Positions 19,601 to 29,498 of a DNA stretch of 37,386 bases are shown here, piece by piece. Source of the DNA: Gracilaria caudata. Its lineage: Eukaryota > Rhodophyta > Florideophyceae > Gracilariales > Gracilariaceae. The position numbers and the translations under genes were made by a program. The stretch covers positions 1 through 37,386 of the forward strand of contig JASCIV010000151.1 of NCBI GenBank assembly GCA_030374735.1, in the 5' to 3' direction. Position 1 is the first letter of the stretch, and each line of letters begins with the position of its first letter. The notes beneath the pieces are model-generated. The model searched no databases. It was not told where the DNA came from and saw only the letters and a list, made by a program, of their open reading frames with translations.

Positions 19601-22600
19601 CTGAGAAGGAAGGAAATTTGTACGAGACTTCTGTACAGAACTGGCCAGTTTCTCGTGGTTCCGAGGAGCGTACGTCTCCTACTTCAAGCGCCGTTTCGAG
19701 TCATCGTCATTTTCCTGAAGGCCAGAAGCATGAGAAACTCGACAGAGAGCCCCTACCGACAGCATTAGCATCGTACGATATTCGTCTGCTTCTGAACAGA
19801 GTTTCTATAGAACTCAGAGATCGTGCAGAAATGCGTCTGTTGACGTTAACAGCGTATCACATTCAAGGAAAAGTGGTAAAAACTGGAAGGACAAACCTTA
19901 GGGCTTGTTTTTCTTTGCAGAGCTGGTCTATAACTGATGGAAGCCGAGGAAGTACCGCTGCGTACAGGCGACTAGTTTATGCAGGTAACCTTTCTAGCTC
20001 AAAGGGTGTATCCCCGCCTCGAAGTACATCAGGAACAGCTGATTCACGAGGACAAGAAACAGAGGAAGATCAGGATTTCGTGACGATCAGATACGATCTT
20101 GACTTTCGTACAAGACACCAGCGAATTCGGGTACACTTTTTGTCGCTCCACGTTATTTGTGTTAGGGAGACGTACATAAGACTCGCTAGGTATTTTCGGG
20201 GTGTTCGAGAGTACGTCAAAGCTAATCGTGTGAAGAGAAGAAATCTCCATCATAATGACCAAGGTTTGGTCCATAGTTCAGAAGATAACTTTCACCTACA
20301 TGACTCAAGAAATCATGAGCAACATGGTCTTCAACGCGAGCCACCTGCTCTTCACCATACCTATGTCGTCTCTGAGTTTGATGGGCTAAACTTTCAGCTC
20401 ATCGCATCCGGAGGCGTTGTCGCCGTTTTGGAAATGAGAGAGAGTAAGATCCAATACCTTGATGAAGGAGGTAGTACAGCGACAGCTTGGGGTGAATTCC
20501 GGTATTTCTCTGTGCGAGACCTTACTTCACCCGTCAGAGAGCATATCTCGGTTGTTTCTTACGAAAAACCTGTTCCGGCTATACAAAGAATGTTAGAAGC
20601 AGATCGAGTATCGCAGGAAAACTGGAACAAGAACCAGGATGAGTGGGTCCTATCTATTCCAAGGTCAAAAGGCTCAAAATATGAACTGAATGGGAACTTC
20701 AGAGGAATCAAGATCACGCTCCTATACAGATTCTGCGATGTTCTCTCGCAATACTTTAAGATACTGTGGAAAGAGGTGGAACCAATAGTAGAACTCGTCA
20801 TTGAAACGGGAGATGTCACCAACAATCATGCAGCGATAGCTCAGGAATTGAAACGTGACCAACTATCAAATTTCATTGTTCATCTTGTTCTAAAAGATCT
20901 CACACTTCGTCTACCGCGTCACTCAGCCTGCGCATCGGAAGCGCTGAACATAGGTATCCAAGACATCTCTTTAACAAATTCAGGACAAGATGGTGACAGC
21001 AAGAAGTGGAGCTGCCGCTTGACGGATGCCCAGTTTGCAATTGAATATCTTCTGCTTCATGGCGACCCTTCAGGTCCAATTTCAGTTTCTTCCTCCTTTC
21101 TGACCAACTTTATGGCAGACATAGTGGTCGGGGTTTCGAACGATAATGGCGATGGTGGCCACCAAGTACCACTATTGACCAGAAGAGAAATTTGGTTCAA
21201 GTCGAATAGGAACGTTTTCCTTAGTCTGAGTGAGGCGCAATACACCATTTTGTATTTTGTATTGACTGAGAATCTTGCCGAGACTGTGACAGAGCTTGAC
21301 CTCTCTTTGGGGATGGACTGTCTGAAGGAAGAAGCGGGCCACGAGTTTGTACAAGTAGAAACGCAGAGCACTGAGACAAAACACGCCATAGAGCATATTT
21401 CTGCGTCTGATATCAAGAACGCTGATGTCATCCCGCAACTGGAGAACACACAAGATATGAGCGTGGAGACTTTTGTTGCATATGCCTCGTTTCCTTCATT
21501 AGCGCTTGAAATTTCTCGCGGGTGGGATGTTACTCAGGAGTCTTGTAAGGTTTTGGGATTAAGTTTGAAGAACATCAGAATGTTAATCAAACTGTTTAGT
21601 CCCCGTCGTTTGATAGTGGAACTTGACGCCAAGCTCCAAGCCTTGGAAGATCTTAGGCCCGAGTCACCCCGTTTATCGTCAGAATTCGCTGTTCCGCTTG
21701 CCATAACGGAAGACACCAAGCTTTCATTTGACCCATTGCAGAATGACACGCAACAAAACTTTTCGATGGTTTACGATAAGGAGGGCAGAGATCGTCCTTC
21801 TATTTTCCTCGGGTTAAATAGTTTACAGCTAGACATTCCTCTTGATCTCTTCCGGGATTTATCCCATTTGGCGGTTCCCGGATGGCCGTTTCTCGAGTCC
21901 TCGGCCTTTCCACCGGACTTTGTGTACTTGGGTCGAACCCTTAACGTCGTGATGAGAGATAGCCAGCTCCTACTACGAACTTACCAACACGATAGAGATC
22001 GCCGAGCTCTTGCACTAATTGGTGAGTTCGAGGTAAAGATGGAATGGATGAGACGCACAGGAGCAAAGGTCGTTTCTCTTGAAGCACGTCAAATGGAGAT
22101 CTCGTGTGTACATGAAATCAGACCGTTGGGCGAGGAGTATGACGTGTTCGGGGTCAAAAGCTTCTTCGCGTATCCTCTTGAAGCTTCAACAACGCCTTTG
22201 TTGTACCCGTCTAACTTGTTTGTGGAATATGTCGGTCCTCTTGCTGATGAGAAGGGGTGTCGCCTGCGCCTATCTTCGGAGGCTCTTCTGTGTCTCGTGA
22301 ACGCCAGTGATATACCGATCTTGCGCGCTACAAGTGCCGAAATAAGTCAGAAGCGACCATCGTACTTGTCGCGAAGAGCCTGGAAACAAGCTGCATACGC
22401 CCCGGGTAAAGGCTCTACTCCAGTTGAACCAAAGGAACAGCAACGGCGAATAGCCCTTAAGAGTATTAATGTTTCAATGGATATAGCAGCCGTGAGATGC
22501 CTGCTCTCTGATGATACAAATGGCCAGTTTGTTCCAGTCCTTGAAACCCAAATTTCTTCCTTACTATTCAGCTCGCATGCTGGCAACATGACTCAGATTG

Positions 22601-25600
22601 AGGGTGTCGCTTCAATGGATCTCTTCAACGCAGAGAAAGGTTGGTGGGAACCGGCGTTAGAGCCATGGAATCTCGCGGCTAGCATCAGTCATGGACAGAG
22701 TGGCGCGAGGTCCTATATCATTCGGTCTGATAAGAGGGCTGACTTTAACATTACTCCGACCACCATTACTGCTGTGCTGACCGTCTTGAGAACACTCTCG
22801 ATGCCGGGAAGAGCGACATCTGCTTCGGGCGAGCATGAAGTCCAAAAGTTATATGTACGCGAGTCTGATTCAAACAAGAGACCCGCAGTAGCAGCGTTTT
22901 TTGTCAGAAACGAATTGGGCCTTCCCGTGAATGTGAACTTACCTTCAACATCTCATCGCATAACAATCTTACATGGCTCGGAAATAGAAGTTCAAGCACA
23001 GAGCGAAAGCCTCGTTTCATCGGGAACTGAGAGAAGCAGAAAATCGCGAGAATCAGCCCTGAGATGCTCTTTGACCATCCCGTCCTATTTTTCCAAGAAC
23101 GTTTCTGCTTCTGAAGTTGGGATTTTTCCTCTGGCCTTCTTTCCAACGGAGAGTAGTGGCGCCCAAGAAGAAACACGAAAGCTTTTCGTAGTATGGGAAG
23201 TGAAAATGAGCAAAGGCGTGCCTGTTTGTACCTTGAGATCGCAATATAGGGTACTGAATCGCACGAAGTGCCCCATGCAAGTTTTCGTTTCAACGGCGAC
23301 CAAAAAGAGACCGGAGGCAACAGATGCAAGCGAGCGCAGCCGTTTTCTTGATCCGGGGGAAAGCTTTTCAGTTCCAGTGCAATATACGAAGAACGAAATC
23401 TCAATTCGACCAGTGAGCAGAACGCTAGAAGATGTTAGCTCTGCCTTCGAATGGAGCTCGCCTATACCAAGCTTGAAGTGGTTGCGTAGAGTTGCACGAG
23501 ACACAGGGCGCAACCAACAAATTAGAAGCGCTGGAGGGAAACGAAGACCACATATGCGATCGCAGTTTGTGGTATGCAAAGCTCTAGAGAAAGGGAGCTG
23601 TGACTTTTTCATGAAGTTGGAACCTAAGTGTTCGGTCTCTTACGACTCAAACCGGTCTACCCTGCAGGGGTGGATTGACGTAGCCCTCATGGCTCCAATA
23701 GTGCTAAGAAATCATCTTCCCAGGTCCCTGTTCTACAAGGTAACACTGAGCGAAACAATGCCAAACGCCTACGCAGGGTCATCTTATGACTATGGAGAAA
23801 CGATCCTCGCTGCTGGGAAAGTCAATTCCTTGGAAGTTGAGCACCTTCATTTTTCAGGAGACAGCTTAACCCCTGGCTTCCTTTCTTTGGCGTATGACAA
23901 CCTGCCAAGCGCAGAAAAGCCGGACAAGTCATGGCTTCCTGAATTTGGAGAATCGGTCAGTCTTCTTGATGTGGAGAACGGTCGAGTTAAAGCAATCTTC
24001 ACTGCTCCTGAAAACAACATGGCAGTTGCACGAAGAGCGAAAGAGTTAAGGTGCTTCGTGTCTTCCGATGAATCTGTTTCAGGTGCATTCACAGTTTCAG
24101 CGGGCGTGTGGGTGCGAAACCGATCTGATACACCATTCGAAGTGTGCAGCAGAAACTCTTTCTACGGCACAGCAAGCAACTCCATTATCCTTCGCAGTCG
24201 TCCGCCATTTGAAGAACCAGATGAGCATGTCTGTCTTGAAGGCCCTTACTTGTCCCTTCGGCTTCTAAATGGTTCTAATGAGACGAGCATCCCAGATGAA
24301 TTGGATCAACAAAAATGGTGGACCACGCCTTCGTCATTACTGGAAGCGAAGAAACCGATTTTGGTGAACCTACCTGGAAGGTCTTTGGTCTTAGAGATTG
24401 GAACCGCAGAAGGAGTGAAGGAGAACACTCGCCTTGTTACCATTCGGAATGAATCGTGGATACTGAATTGCACATCGACACCTTTGCAATGGTGTCAGAC
24501 AAGTGCTCTTGATGCCCACGGAAACTGTCCTACTCGATACACAAGAATCCTAGAACCTGGTAGTGCGAATGCCGTGCATTGGGAAACAAAATTCTCGTCG
24601 TTCAAGGCCGTGCATCTTCGTGTCACCGAAGAGCATGGACATAGCGATTGGATATGGTCGCCTGCAGTTCCGCTGAACATTGGATTCTCCAGAGAACTGC
24701 CTGCAAAGATGTATCGCCCAAAAACACATGAGCAATATATTGCAAGAGTCGATTCAAAGAAGATTGGAAGGGGATCAAGAGCCCTCGTTATTTTTCCGGA
24801 GGACAGGGAAAACCCACCCTACAGGATTGTAAACTTGTGCAAAGAACGTGCTGTTGCATTCTCGCAGCTTGGATCACAGGAACGACCATGGCTTGTTCGT
24901 GGAGGAAAAAGTACTCGGTATTCTTGGGATGATCCTCTTGCGCCACCTGACATGAGAAGGTTATCTATAAGGATTCTTGAGAAACAGGATTTGCGCAACG
25001 CGAGAAGCGGATCGACTCCAGTTCACGATTTTGTTGTTCTTAGTATCGATGTCGTTGGGGAACGAGTTATGGTTCTGTCTGAAGGGTATGAGCCTACTGT
25101 CAATGTCGATGTTGCCGTTGAGGGGGCAACAAAGATTGTGACATTCTCTGACGATGGTGCTGAGAACGATTCAATGTCGAAGGAAGTGCCTCAGTACAAG
25201 CGAAGAAGTCGCCGCAGTTCAGGAGAGGGCTCTGCAGAACTCGTACCGGTCGTGGGATGGGATGAAATTGGTCGCAGCGCAGGGCAAGTTGCGTCCCCTG
25301 TTGGTCGACAACTTACTACGTCCATTGCCGCATTGTGCGACTATCCACTGAAAGAAAAGAAACCAGCGGAAAAGGTTTACGTTCAAAGCAACGGGCATGT
25401 CAACGCTGCCATTTTTTTGAACTCAATTGGGATATCTCTCATCGATGCTGAACCGGCAGAGCTGGTATACATTTGGGCAAAAGGTATCCTTATAAATCTT
25501 GAGAGCAGCAATGTATCTCAAAGTGGATCTGTACATATTCAAGGATTTCAAGTCGATAACCAGTTGCATCAAACTCCGTATCCTGTACTACTATCTGTGA

Positions 25601-28236
25601 CCAATCCGCAAACTGATGTGGCACAGGCTTCCTCGGGCGAAGCATATGCTGAATCTGGTGCTATTGCTGTTGCGTTTCAGCGGGCGTTGACTAACGACGA
25701 TATTATTATGATCAAAAGCTTCCAGGCTGCTGTCAATCCTTTTCATCTAAGTGTGGAGGACAAACTAGTTTCTGGATTAATTCGTTTTCTTGCGGACACT
25801 TCTATCGTCGGGAAGCAGTCTTTCATGGATATCAGTGGCAAACTCGATGAAGATCTCCGAATATTCCAATCGATTCTGCCTCAGCTTAGTGGATTCAATG
25901 AAATCCCAAGAAGCGGCAGACAGGCTGGTGGTCTTCCATCTTCAAAGCGCATCTACGTACATGACTTTAAGGTCAACAGCTCCGTTCTTCGCCTTACATC
26001 AGTTGGAAGCGGAGCTGCCGTTGCCAAAGCGGCCGGTGTCGGTCTGACAGCGAGCACTATTTTGGGGCTCGTCTTGAACGTTGAGAACTGCGAATTCCAG
26101 CTGGCTGCGCTTGAAGTACAGAATGTCTTCGACTCCTTACATCATTTTTCAGCTCTCGTGAGGGAATACTACATATCTCAGCTCAGCAATCAGAGGATGA
26201 AGCTTTTGGCTTCAAACGCGCTTATGGGAAACCCAGCCGCGCTTTTCGACGCAGTTGGTACAGGTGCAAAGGATTTCCTCAACGAATCTGGGAAAGCAAA
26301 AGGTTCTGCGGAGTTTATCGCAAGTGTTGGGCGGGGATCAAAATCTCTGCTGAGTCACACTGTGGGTGGAATCATGGAGTCTGTCAGCAGCATTCCTCGT
26401 GCAGTATCATCTGGTCTAGAGAAGGCTGTCGGTGACAACGCTTATCTAGCGGAACGACAAAGGATACGCGCAGGGAGCGGACAAAGGAACCAGGTCTCGA
26501 AGAATCCAGCTCAAGGTTTCGCCACGGGAGCGCTCTCTTTTGCTCATGGCATCTCCTCTGGGGTCACAGGTTTTATTCGGGAGCCCGTACAAGGCGCAAG
26601 ACAAGGCGGTGCTGGTGGACTCTTGAAGGGTATTGGGAAAGCTTTCATTGGCGGCGTCGCCAAACCAGTTGCGGGTGCCATTGATTTAGTTGCCGAGCCC
26701 GCAGCAGGCTTATCGCGACAAATTGCTGAGGATCGCACGTGGAAACCAGCAGTAGCCGAGAGGCCACCACGGGCGTTTCAGGGTCAAAGCAGACGCCTGG
26801 ATGTTTACGATCGCCGGTATGCAATTGGTGTCTGCCTCTTCAAAGCTGTGCAGTCATATAATAACTTGCCTGTGGATACAGACTTGATCGACTGGGTCGA
26901 ACTAAGCGAGCGTGACGGAAGGTCTGGCAACGATTCAGACTTGTGGGCGTGGTCGGTTATCAGACAATTTGCACGAAGTATGCCTGGATCGAAAAAGCGT
27001 TTAGAAGGTTCACAGAGACCATCAAGGGCTGGATCGAGCTTGGAGACGCGTGTTGAGAAGACGAGGGCAGCGCTTATCACAGAGTCAGATGTAATAATAG
27101 CAACTTTGGATTGCAAACTTGTTGCATGGATTACGCTTTGGGCCGATGCAAAATATGATGTGTGGAGCGATGGGAAGGACGTAGTTCTTTCTGGGGAAAT
27201 CGTTGAGAACGGCGGTGGAGAAGATCTTCGAAGCGGTATGGGTGCTGGAAGTATCGTGAACGCTCCTTGGGATGTGCCGAATGTGGAGCGAAAACGACGA
27301 CCACGGGTTGGAGAACGATTTGAAGAACGTATAGCGTGCGGTTCTTCTTCTGCAAGCGACGATGTTCGACAGTGTATTGCGAAAGTGGTACAACGACTTC
27401 AGGAAGAACGGGAAGGCAAACAAGAGATGTGGTCTGGTATCGATAGTGCCTCCCGCAGTCAGGAACTATTGGCTCTGAGTAGCGGCGTTGATGACAATAA
27501 TGGGATAGAACTGCGTTCGGGAAGAAAAACTTCGTCAGGGGCTTCAGAGCTGGGGCGTTTAGGGCGGCCTGCTGGTGGAGGATGGAGAACTCGGGATCAG
27601 AGGAAGCAGAAACGGCGAGGTTCAGCAAGTTTAGAGCGTACAGTTCGCAAACTGGTTGGAACTAGCTCTCGACGCGGTATGAAACAAGGGGGATTGCGGT
27701 TCGTGATCGCCAACAGACTGGAGGACAACATGGTACTAGTTGTGCGAGAGGGACGGCTGGATGGCAGCACATGGGGTGGAGAACTTGCAAAAGAGATTGA
27801 GGGGTTTGATGCACAGATTGTTGAAACCGAACGGGCAGAGGAAGGGGTAGAGGTAACGGGATGTGTGGTTTATGATATTTTGAACGCGCAAAGGAAACGT
27901 ATTGGGGAGATTGCAGTTGAGCTGTTTTGTGGCAGGGATGGGGCGGCATCTTTCACTACGAAGGCAAGTCATGGGTTCCACGTCGACTTTGAAAAGGAAG
28001 GAAAACACGGGGCTTTTGTGTTTTACGTCAGGGAGACTGTTGGTGAAATAGTTTCCAGTCGTAGTGGTGGTGGTGATAGAGTCGGGAGTGCGGCCAATGA
28101 CAACGCCGAAGCTGTTAGCGATGAGCAGATGGTGCAGCAGTTGGTTGACATTGGATTTGGACTTGAAGATGCGGTGGTTGCGCTTGCGGAGGCTGAGGGT
28201 GACATGGTGAAGGCTGTTGACTTTTTGACGAAGTAA
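16633..28236 (+). CDS. VPS13: VPS13-family bridge-like lipid-transfer protein with C-terminal UBA
   Basis: VPS13 proteins are rod-shaped bridges that move phospholipids in bulk between membranes at contact sites. This gene encodes 3,867 aa in one uninterrupted frame. I chose the ATG at 16633 because it gives the diagnostic chorein start MLESVLADVLTRVLGQYLEG. The order is: chorein/repeating-beta-groove region from residue 1, a disordered Ser/Arg-rich insert at ~612-701, the groove continuing to ~2085, a VAB/SHR-binding beta region (~2086-2760), a segment with SIGISLIDAEPAELVYI (~2930), the amphipathic ATG2-C-like block (GNPAALFDAVGTGAKDF and GFIREPVQGARQGGAGG; ~3193-3363), a PH-like domain (~3390-3520), a low-complexity linker, an extra beta-rich module (~3686-3810) and a UBA domain (3829-3867). 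The last two are not in the standard layout. No frameshift or intron is seen. Antisense frames within it are shadows. Confidence 0.97.
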   Translation: MLESVLADVLTRVLGQYLEGIDRESVTFGAWSGLVELRGVALRPEALAVLFETLGVNLPVTVEAGFIGLLRLNVPWNAIGTTPVLITLEDITIIARPVRGDGSDDSELELRERRIKRARLNTDDAVREASWGVSSETESKASSSWSTWLVSDELRAKVIDNIQVHLKDIIIRFEDPFSDKQRPYLTSVVCESLKIVSANEAWHEAFVERGDDMHTRKLMEVSGFRVDWAPITTRDQPGASLSTDDHTYASSRRFHTPELLRQFVRGEASASSSSSVSAHASSLIDPIDGFMRILLSPNNKPAISSADLHQLDPAVDLDIRFPNVTCNLNDVQYTSLLQTSVYFARLATRGVRPKTAKARWVWAIDQLLPGFSDRRKRALRFTEAGMAETKTKRLVYTAYRKSLLKARRTGVEEPKEISEELENIESCTSYEEIIAFRDWIDRQIDADHEEWQTIAKKEEKPESTEEGGTTTSTFWRMLGYVDEQEPQPQSSDVSISVKEDDTQKQVSLPKDENDKISKNVNPQSEQRITLALRVAFLLQSVTLNLSQGGFPRESIARLSCTLQNLRAGVLLSSANDLITEAVLGSVQVWDILKNRPLAYNRFSLPETADDKHSDSVQSAYPTDVSDALESIRDGSNPASEVLMYDEAYSDQESDTSAAENQFDSQRSPSLASTTTHSASSGRRRKRSKAYGSRARDATPPTFRVTEEEFLGTSRSPSSLCRYAAAFRYRKQVKQEGAEETSAPRTYLDVSIATLEAVVDGPKGSFVWGLKFWRPRGMAQDPIMAFLGAAAGARIAELRMEIEEALIANKVPLQINAVILAPRFIIPGSKASSPAIVVNLGTIGVCTSDNVPVFGSGESQDYGRMVRYSNYVMTLDNLGMYYCPSLGTALSMAPQMGLLPGSQPHTVDTTAVERIIRPFSLRFMVQTLRDANIVQVARHSSTDWTSSEDNLAKVRVRGTIPDVSLILTQAAFQHLLITVDKWSRELLPTTTEKEGNLYETSVQNWPVSRGSEERTSPTSSAVSSHRHFPEGQKHEKLDREPLPTALASYDIRLLLNRVSIELRDRAEMRLLTLTAYHIQGKVVKTGRTNLRACFSLQSWSITDGSRGSTAAYRRLVYAGNLSSSKGVSPPRSTSGTADSRGQETEEDQDFVTIRYDLDFRTRHQRIRVHFLSLHVICVRETYIRLARYFRGVREYVKANRVKRRNLHHNDQGLVHSSEDNFHLHDSRNHEQHGLQREPPALHHTYVVSEFDGLNFQLIASGGVVAVLEMRESKIQYLDEGGSTATAWGEFRYFSVRDLTSPVREHISVVSYEKPVPAIQRMLEADRVSQENWNKNQDEWVLSIPRSKGSKYELNGNFRGIKITLLYRFCDVLSQYFKILWKEVEPIVELVIETGDVTNNHAAIAQELKRDQLSNFIVHLVLKDLTLRLPRHSACASEALNIGIQDISLTNSGQDGDSKKWSCRLTDAQFAIEYLLLHGDPSGPISVSSSFLTNFMADIVVGVSNDNGDGGHQVPLLTRREIWFKSNRNVFLSLSEAQYTILYFVLTENLAETVTELDLSLGMDCLKEEAGHEFVQVETQSTETKHAIEHISASDIKNADVIPQLENTQDMSVETFVAYASFPSLALEISRGWDVTQESCKVLGLSLKNIRMLIKLFSPRRLIVELDAKLQALEDLRPESPRLSSEFAVPLAITEDTKLSFDPLQNDTQQNFSMVYDKEGRDRPSIFLGLNSLQLDIPLDLFRDLSHLAVPGWPFLESSAFPPDFVYLGRTLNVVMRDSQLLLRTYQHDRDRRALALIGEFEVKMEWMRRTGAKVVSLEARQMEISCVHEIRPLGEEYDVFGVKSFFAYPLEASTTPLLYPSNLFVEYVGPLADEKGCRLRLSSEALLCLVNASDIPILRATSAEISQKRPSYLSRRAWKQAAYAPGKGSTPVEPKEQQRRIALKSINVSMDIAAVRCLLSDDTNGQFVPVLETQISSLLFSSHAGNMTQIEGVASMDLFNAEKGWWEPALEPWNLAASISHGQSGARSYIIRSDKRADFNITPTTITAVLTVLRTLSMPGRATSASGEHEVQKLYVRESDSNKRPAVAAFFVRNELGLPVNVNLPSTSHRITILHGSEIEVQAQSESLVSSGTERSRKSRESALRCSLTIPSYFSKNVSASEVGIFPLAFFPTESSGAQEETRKLFVVWEVKMSKGVPVCTLRSQYRVLNRTKCPMQVFVSTATKKRPEATDASERSRFLDPGESFSVPVQYTKNEISIRPVSRTLEDVSSAFEWSSPIPSLKWLRRVARDTGRNQQIRSAGGKRRPHMRSQFVVCKALEKGSCDFFMKLEPKCSVSYDSNRSTLQGWIDVALMAPIVLRNHLPRSLFYKVTLSETMPNAYAGSSYDYGETILAAGKVNSLEVEHLHFSGDSLTPGFLSLAYDNLPSAEKPDKSWLPEFGESVSLLDVENGRVKAIFTAPENNMAVARRAKELRCFVSSDESVSGAFTVSAGVWVRNRSDTPFEVCSRNSFYGTASNSIILRSRPPFEEPDEHVCLEGPYLSLRLLNGSNETSIPDELDQQKWWTTPSSLLEAKKPILVNLPGRSLVLEIGTAEGVKENTRLVTIRNESWILNCTSTPLQWCQTSALDAHGNCPTRYTRILEPGSANAVHWETKFSSFKAVHLRVTEEHGHSDWIWSPAVPLNIGFSRELPAKMYRPKTHEQYIARVDSKKIGRGSRALVIFPEDRENPPYRIVNLCKERAVAFSQLGSQERPWLVRGGKSTRYSWDDPLAPPDMRRLSIRILEKQDLRNARSGSTPVHDFVVLSIDVVGERVMVLSEGYEPTVNVDVAVEGATKIVTFSDDGAENDSMSKEVPQYKRRSRRSSGEGSAELVPVVGWDEIGRSAGQVASPVGRQLTTSIAALCDYPLKEKKPAEKVYVQSNGHVNAAIFLNSIGISLIDAEPAELVYIWAKGILINLESSNVSQSGSVHIQGFQVDNQLHQTPYPVLLSVTNPQTDVAQASSGEAYAESGAIAVAFQRALTNDDIIMIKSFQAAVNPFHLSVEDKLVSGLIRFLADTSIVGKQSFMDISGKLDEDLRIFQSILPQLSGFNEIPRSGRQAGGLPSSKRIYVHDFKVNSSVLRLTSVGSGAAVAKAAGVGLTASTILGLVLNVENCEFQLAALEVQNVFDSLHHFSALVREYYISQLSNQRMKLLASNALMGNPAALFDAVGTGAKDFLNESGKAKGSAEFIASVGRGSKSLLSHTVGGIMESVSSIPRAVSSGLEKAVGDNAYLAERQRIRAGSGQRNQVSKNPAQGFATGALSFAHGISSGVTGFIREPVQGARQGGAGGLLKGIGKAFIGGVAKPVAGAIDLVAEPAAGLSRQIAEDRTWKPAVAERPPRAFQGQSRRLDVYDRRYAIGVCLFKAVQSYNNLPVDTDLIDWVELSERDGRSGNDSDLWAWSVIRQFARSMPGSKKRLEGSQRPSRAGSSLETRVEKTRAALITESDVIIATLDCKLVAWITLWADAKYDVWSDGKDVVLSGEIVENGGGEDLRSGMGAGSIVNAPWDVPNVERKRRPRVGERFEERIACGSSSASDDVRQCIAKVVQRLQEEREGKQEMWSGIDSASRSQELLALSSGVDDNNGIELRSGRKTSSGASELGRLGRPAGGGWRTRDQRKQKRRGSASLERTVRKLVGTSSRRGMKQGGLRFVIANRLEDNMVLVVREGRLDGSTWGGELAKEIEGFDAQIVETERAEEGVEVTGCVVYDILNAQRKRIGEIAVELFCGRDGAASFTTKASHGFHVDFEKEGKHGAFVFYVRETVGEIVSSRSGGGDRVGSAANDNAEAVSDEQMVQQLVDIGFGLEDAVVALAEAEGDMVKAVDFLTK

Positions 28237-28736
28237 TTGGTGAACTAACTAGTGAAAGGGAAGGTGAGCAGGCGCGATCCGCATTCTCGCAGTGTGTCCG
28301 TCTTCCCGTTAACCAGGTTTTTAGAGGAAACGAAATGGATGCGCAAACGGGCCTCTTTCAGAATGCAGCAGCTTCTGAAGAGTTGTAAACGTCATGATTA
28401 AAGGAAAGTTACGATGATCCGTATCATGCACCTCGAACTGCAGAGCTTGCTCTAGCAGAGATCGCGTAAGTAGCACAAACGAAGCGAATTTCTTCTTCTG
28501 CAAGTTACATGATTTGCTGCTGATCTGTGTGCGTTTATCTCCTCTAGATACATCATACCAGGTCCGTACGCTGATGTCAGAAGGAGTGCTGAATGTGAAC
28601 TTGTGCAATTTGTTATTTATCATTAATCTGTACAAGTCAATATATATATTATTGTGTTACAAGGGCAATCTTCACTGTCAGGGCCCACTCAAAACCTAAT
28701 GGAACGTGCACGACAGGGTCGCTGAGAATGATGACT
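28237..28736. other. Intergenic region between converging genes
   Basis: These 500 bp separate the VPS13 stop from the stop of the minus-strand membrane protein. The sequence is AT-richer (for example TATATATATTATT near 28639-28651), as expected for 3' untranslated regions and polyadenylation signals. A 104-codon minus-strand frame (28321-28635) lacks an ATG start and recognisable content, so I do not call it. Confidence 0.5.
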
Positions 28737-29498
28737 TCACATCATGTTTAGCGCTTGGCCGTTCACCGGTATTGAAAGCACGCGGCCATGTTGTAGTCCG
28801 AGGTGTACAGTTGAGACAAGATCCCCGAACGATTGAATGTTAAAATGATCCTGCTCAACGGCGAGCTCGACAAGAGAGGCCAGCTTTTCCGAAACAAGAT
28901 GCTGCACCGAGTATGGAAGGTCATCAAAATCGGAAAGTCGTTGCTGAAGCTCACGGAGGTTGCTTGAACAATTTCCCGACGGCCTCATACTGCGAAGCAA
29001 AATCTGTAGCATGCGTTGATGCCCTTTCTCCAAGGCAAACAGAACAAGTGCGAGCCTTTGATCGAACGGGAAGCTGCTTGAAGGATCCTCCTTGACTGCA
29101 AGGTGAAGCAGCGCTCTGAAAGCTGGGACCCCACCATCCACCCCGCGATGTTGAAGCCGGATGAAATCAGGAATACGCCACAAGATTTGGCGGAGCCTGG
29201 AAGGTATTCTTTCAGCGAGATAGCTGACCGAACAGTTATAGATAAGCTCGGCATAGTCAACCTCTCCATGTTCGAAAAACGCTTTCACGTCTCGGAAATT
29301 TTGGAGAACGGTGCGCACCAACCAACGAACCGAATACGATGCGCAGAGAGCGATTGCCTGGGCGCACAGAAGACAAAGACTGTTTGGATACTGACTCGCA
29401 AGGCGGTCGAGACAGACGGTGATGGCCTTGAAGAGCACGGCTAGCGCCACAACTTTGAGCAAAACACAGGTCGAAGTTGGGGACGGGCTGGAAGTCAT
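28737..29498 (-). CDS. Small unrecognised protein with hydrophobic N-terminal segments
   Basis: The gene encodes 253 aa from a genuine ATG. Two hydrophobic stretches near the N-terminus (CVLLKVVALAVLFKAITVCL and LCLLCAQAIALCASY) could be membrane helices or a signal anchor plus one helix. The rest is mostly helical with an amphipathic pattern, leucine-rich and without charged low complexity, and looks like a real soluble domain (ankyrin- or HEAT-like packing is a guess). I recognise no family. It converges with VPS13, and its upstream region is the start of the repeat-rich part of the window. Confidence 0.5.
   Translation of the reverse strand: MTSSPSPTSTCVLLKVVALAVLFKAITVCLDRLASQYPNSLCLLCAQAIALCASYSVRWLVRTVLQNFRDVKAFFEHGEVDYAELIYNCSVSYLAERIPSRLRQILWRIPDFIRLQHRGVDGGVPAFRALLHLAVKEDPSSSFPFDQRLALVLFALEKGHQRMLQILLRSMRPSGNCSSNLRELQQRLSDFDDLPYSVQHLVSEKLASLVELAVEQDHFNIQSFGDLVSTVHLGLQHGRVLSIPVNGQALNMM

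Noticed and set aside
28321..28635. 104-codon minus-strand frame between VPS13 and the membrane protein
   Set aside because: Starts at TTG, has no family resemblance and fits the 3' regions of two converging genes.
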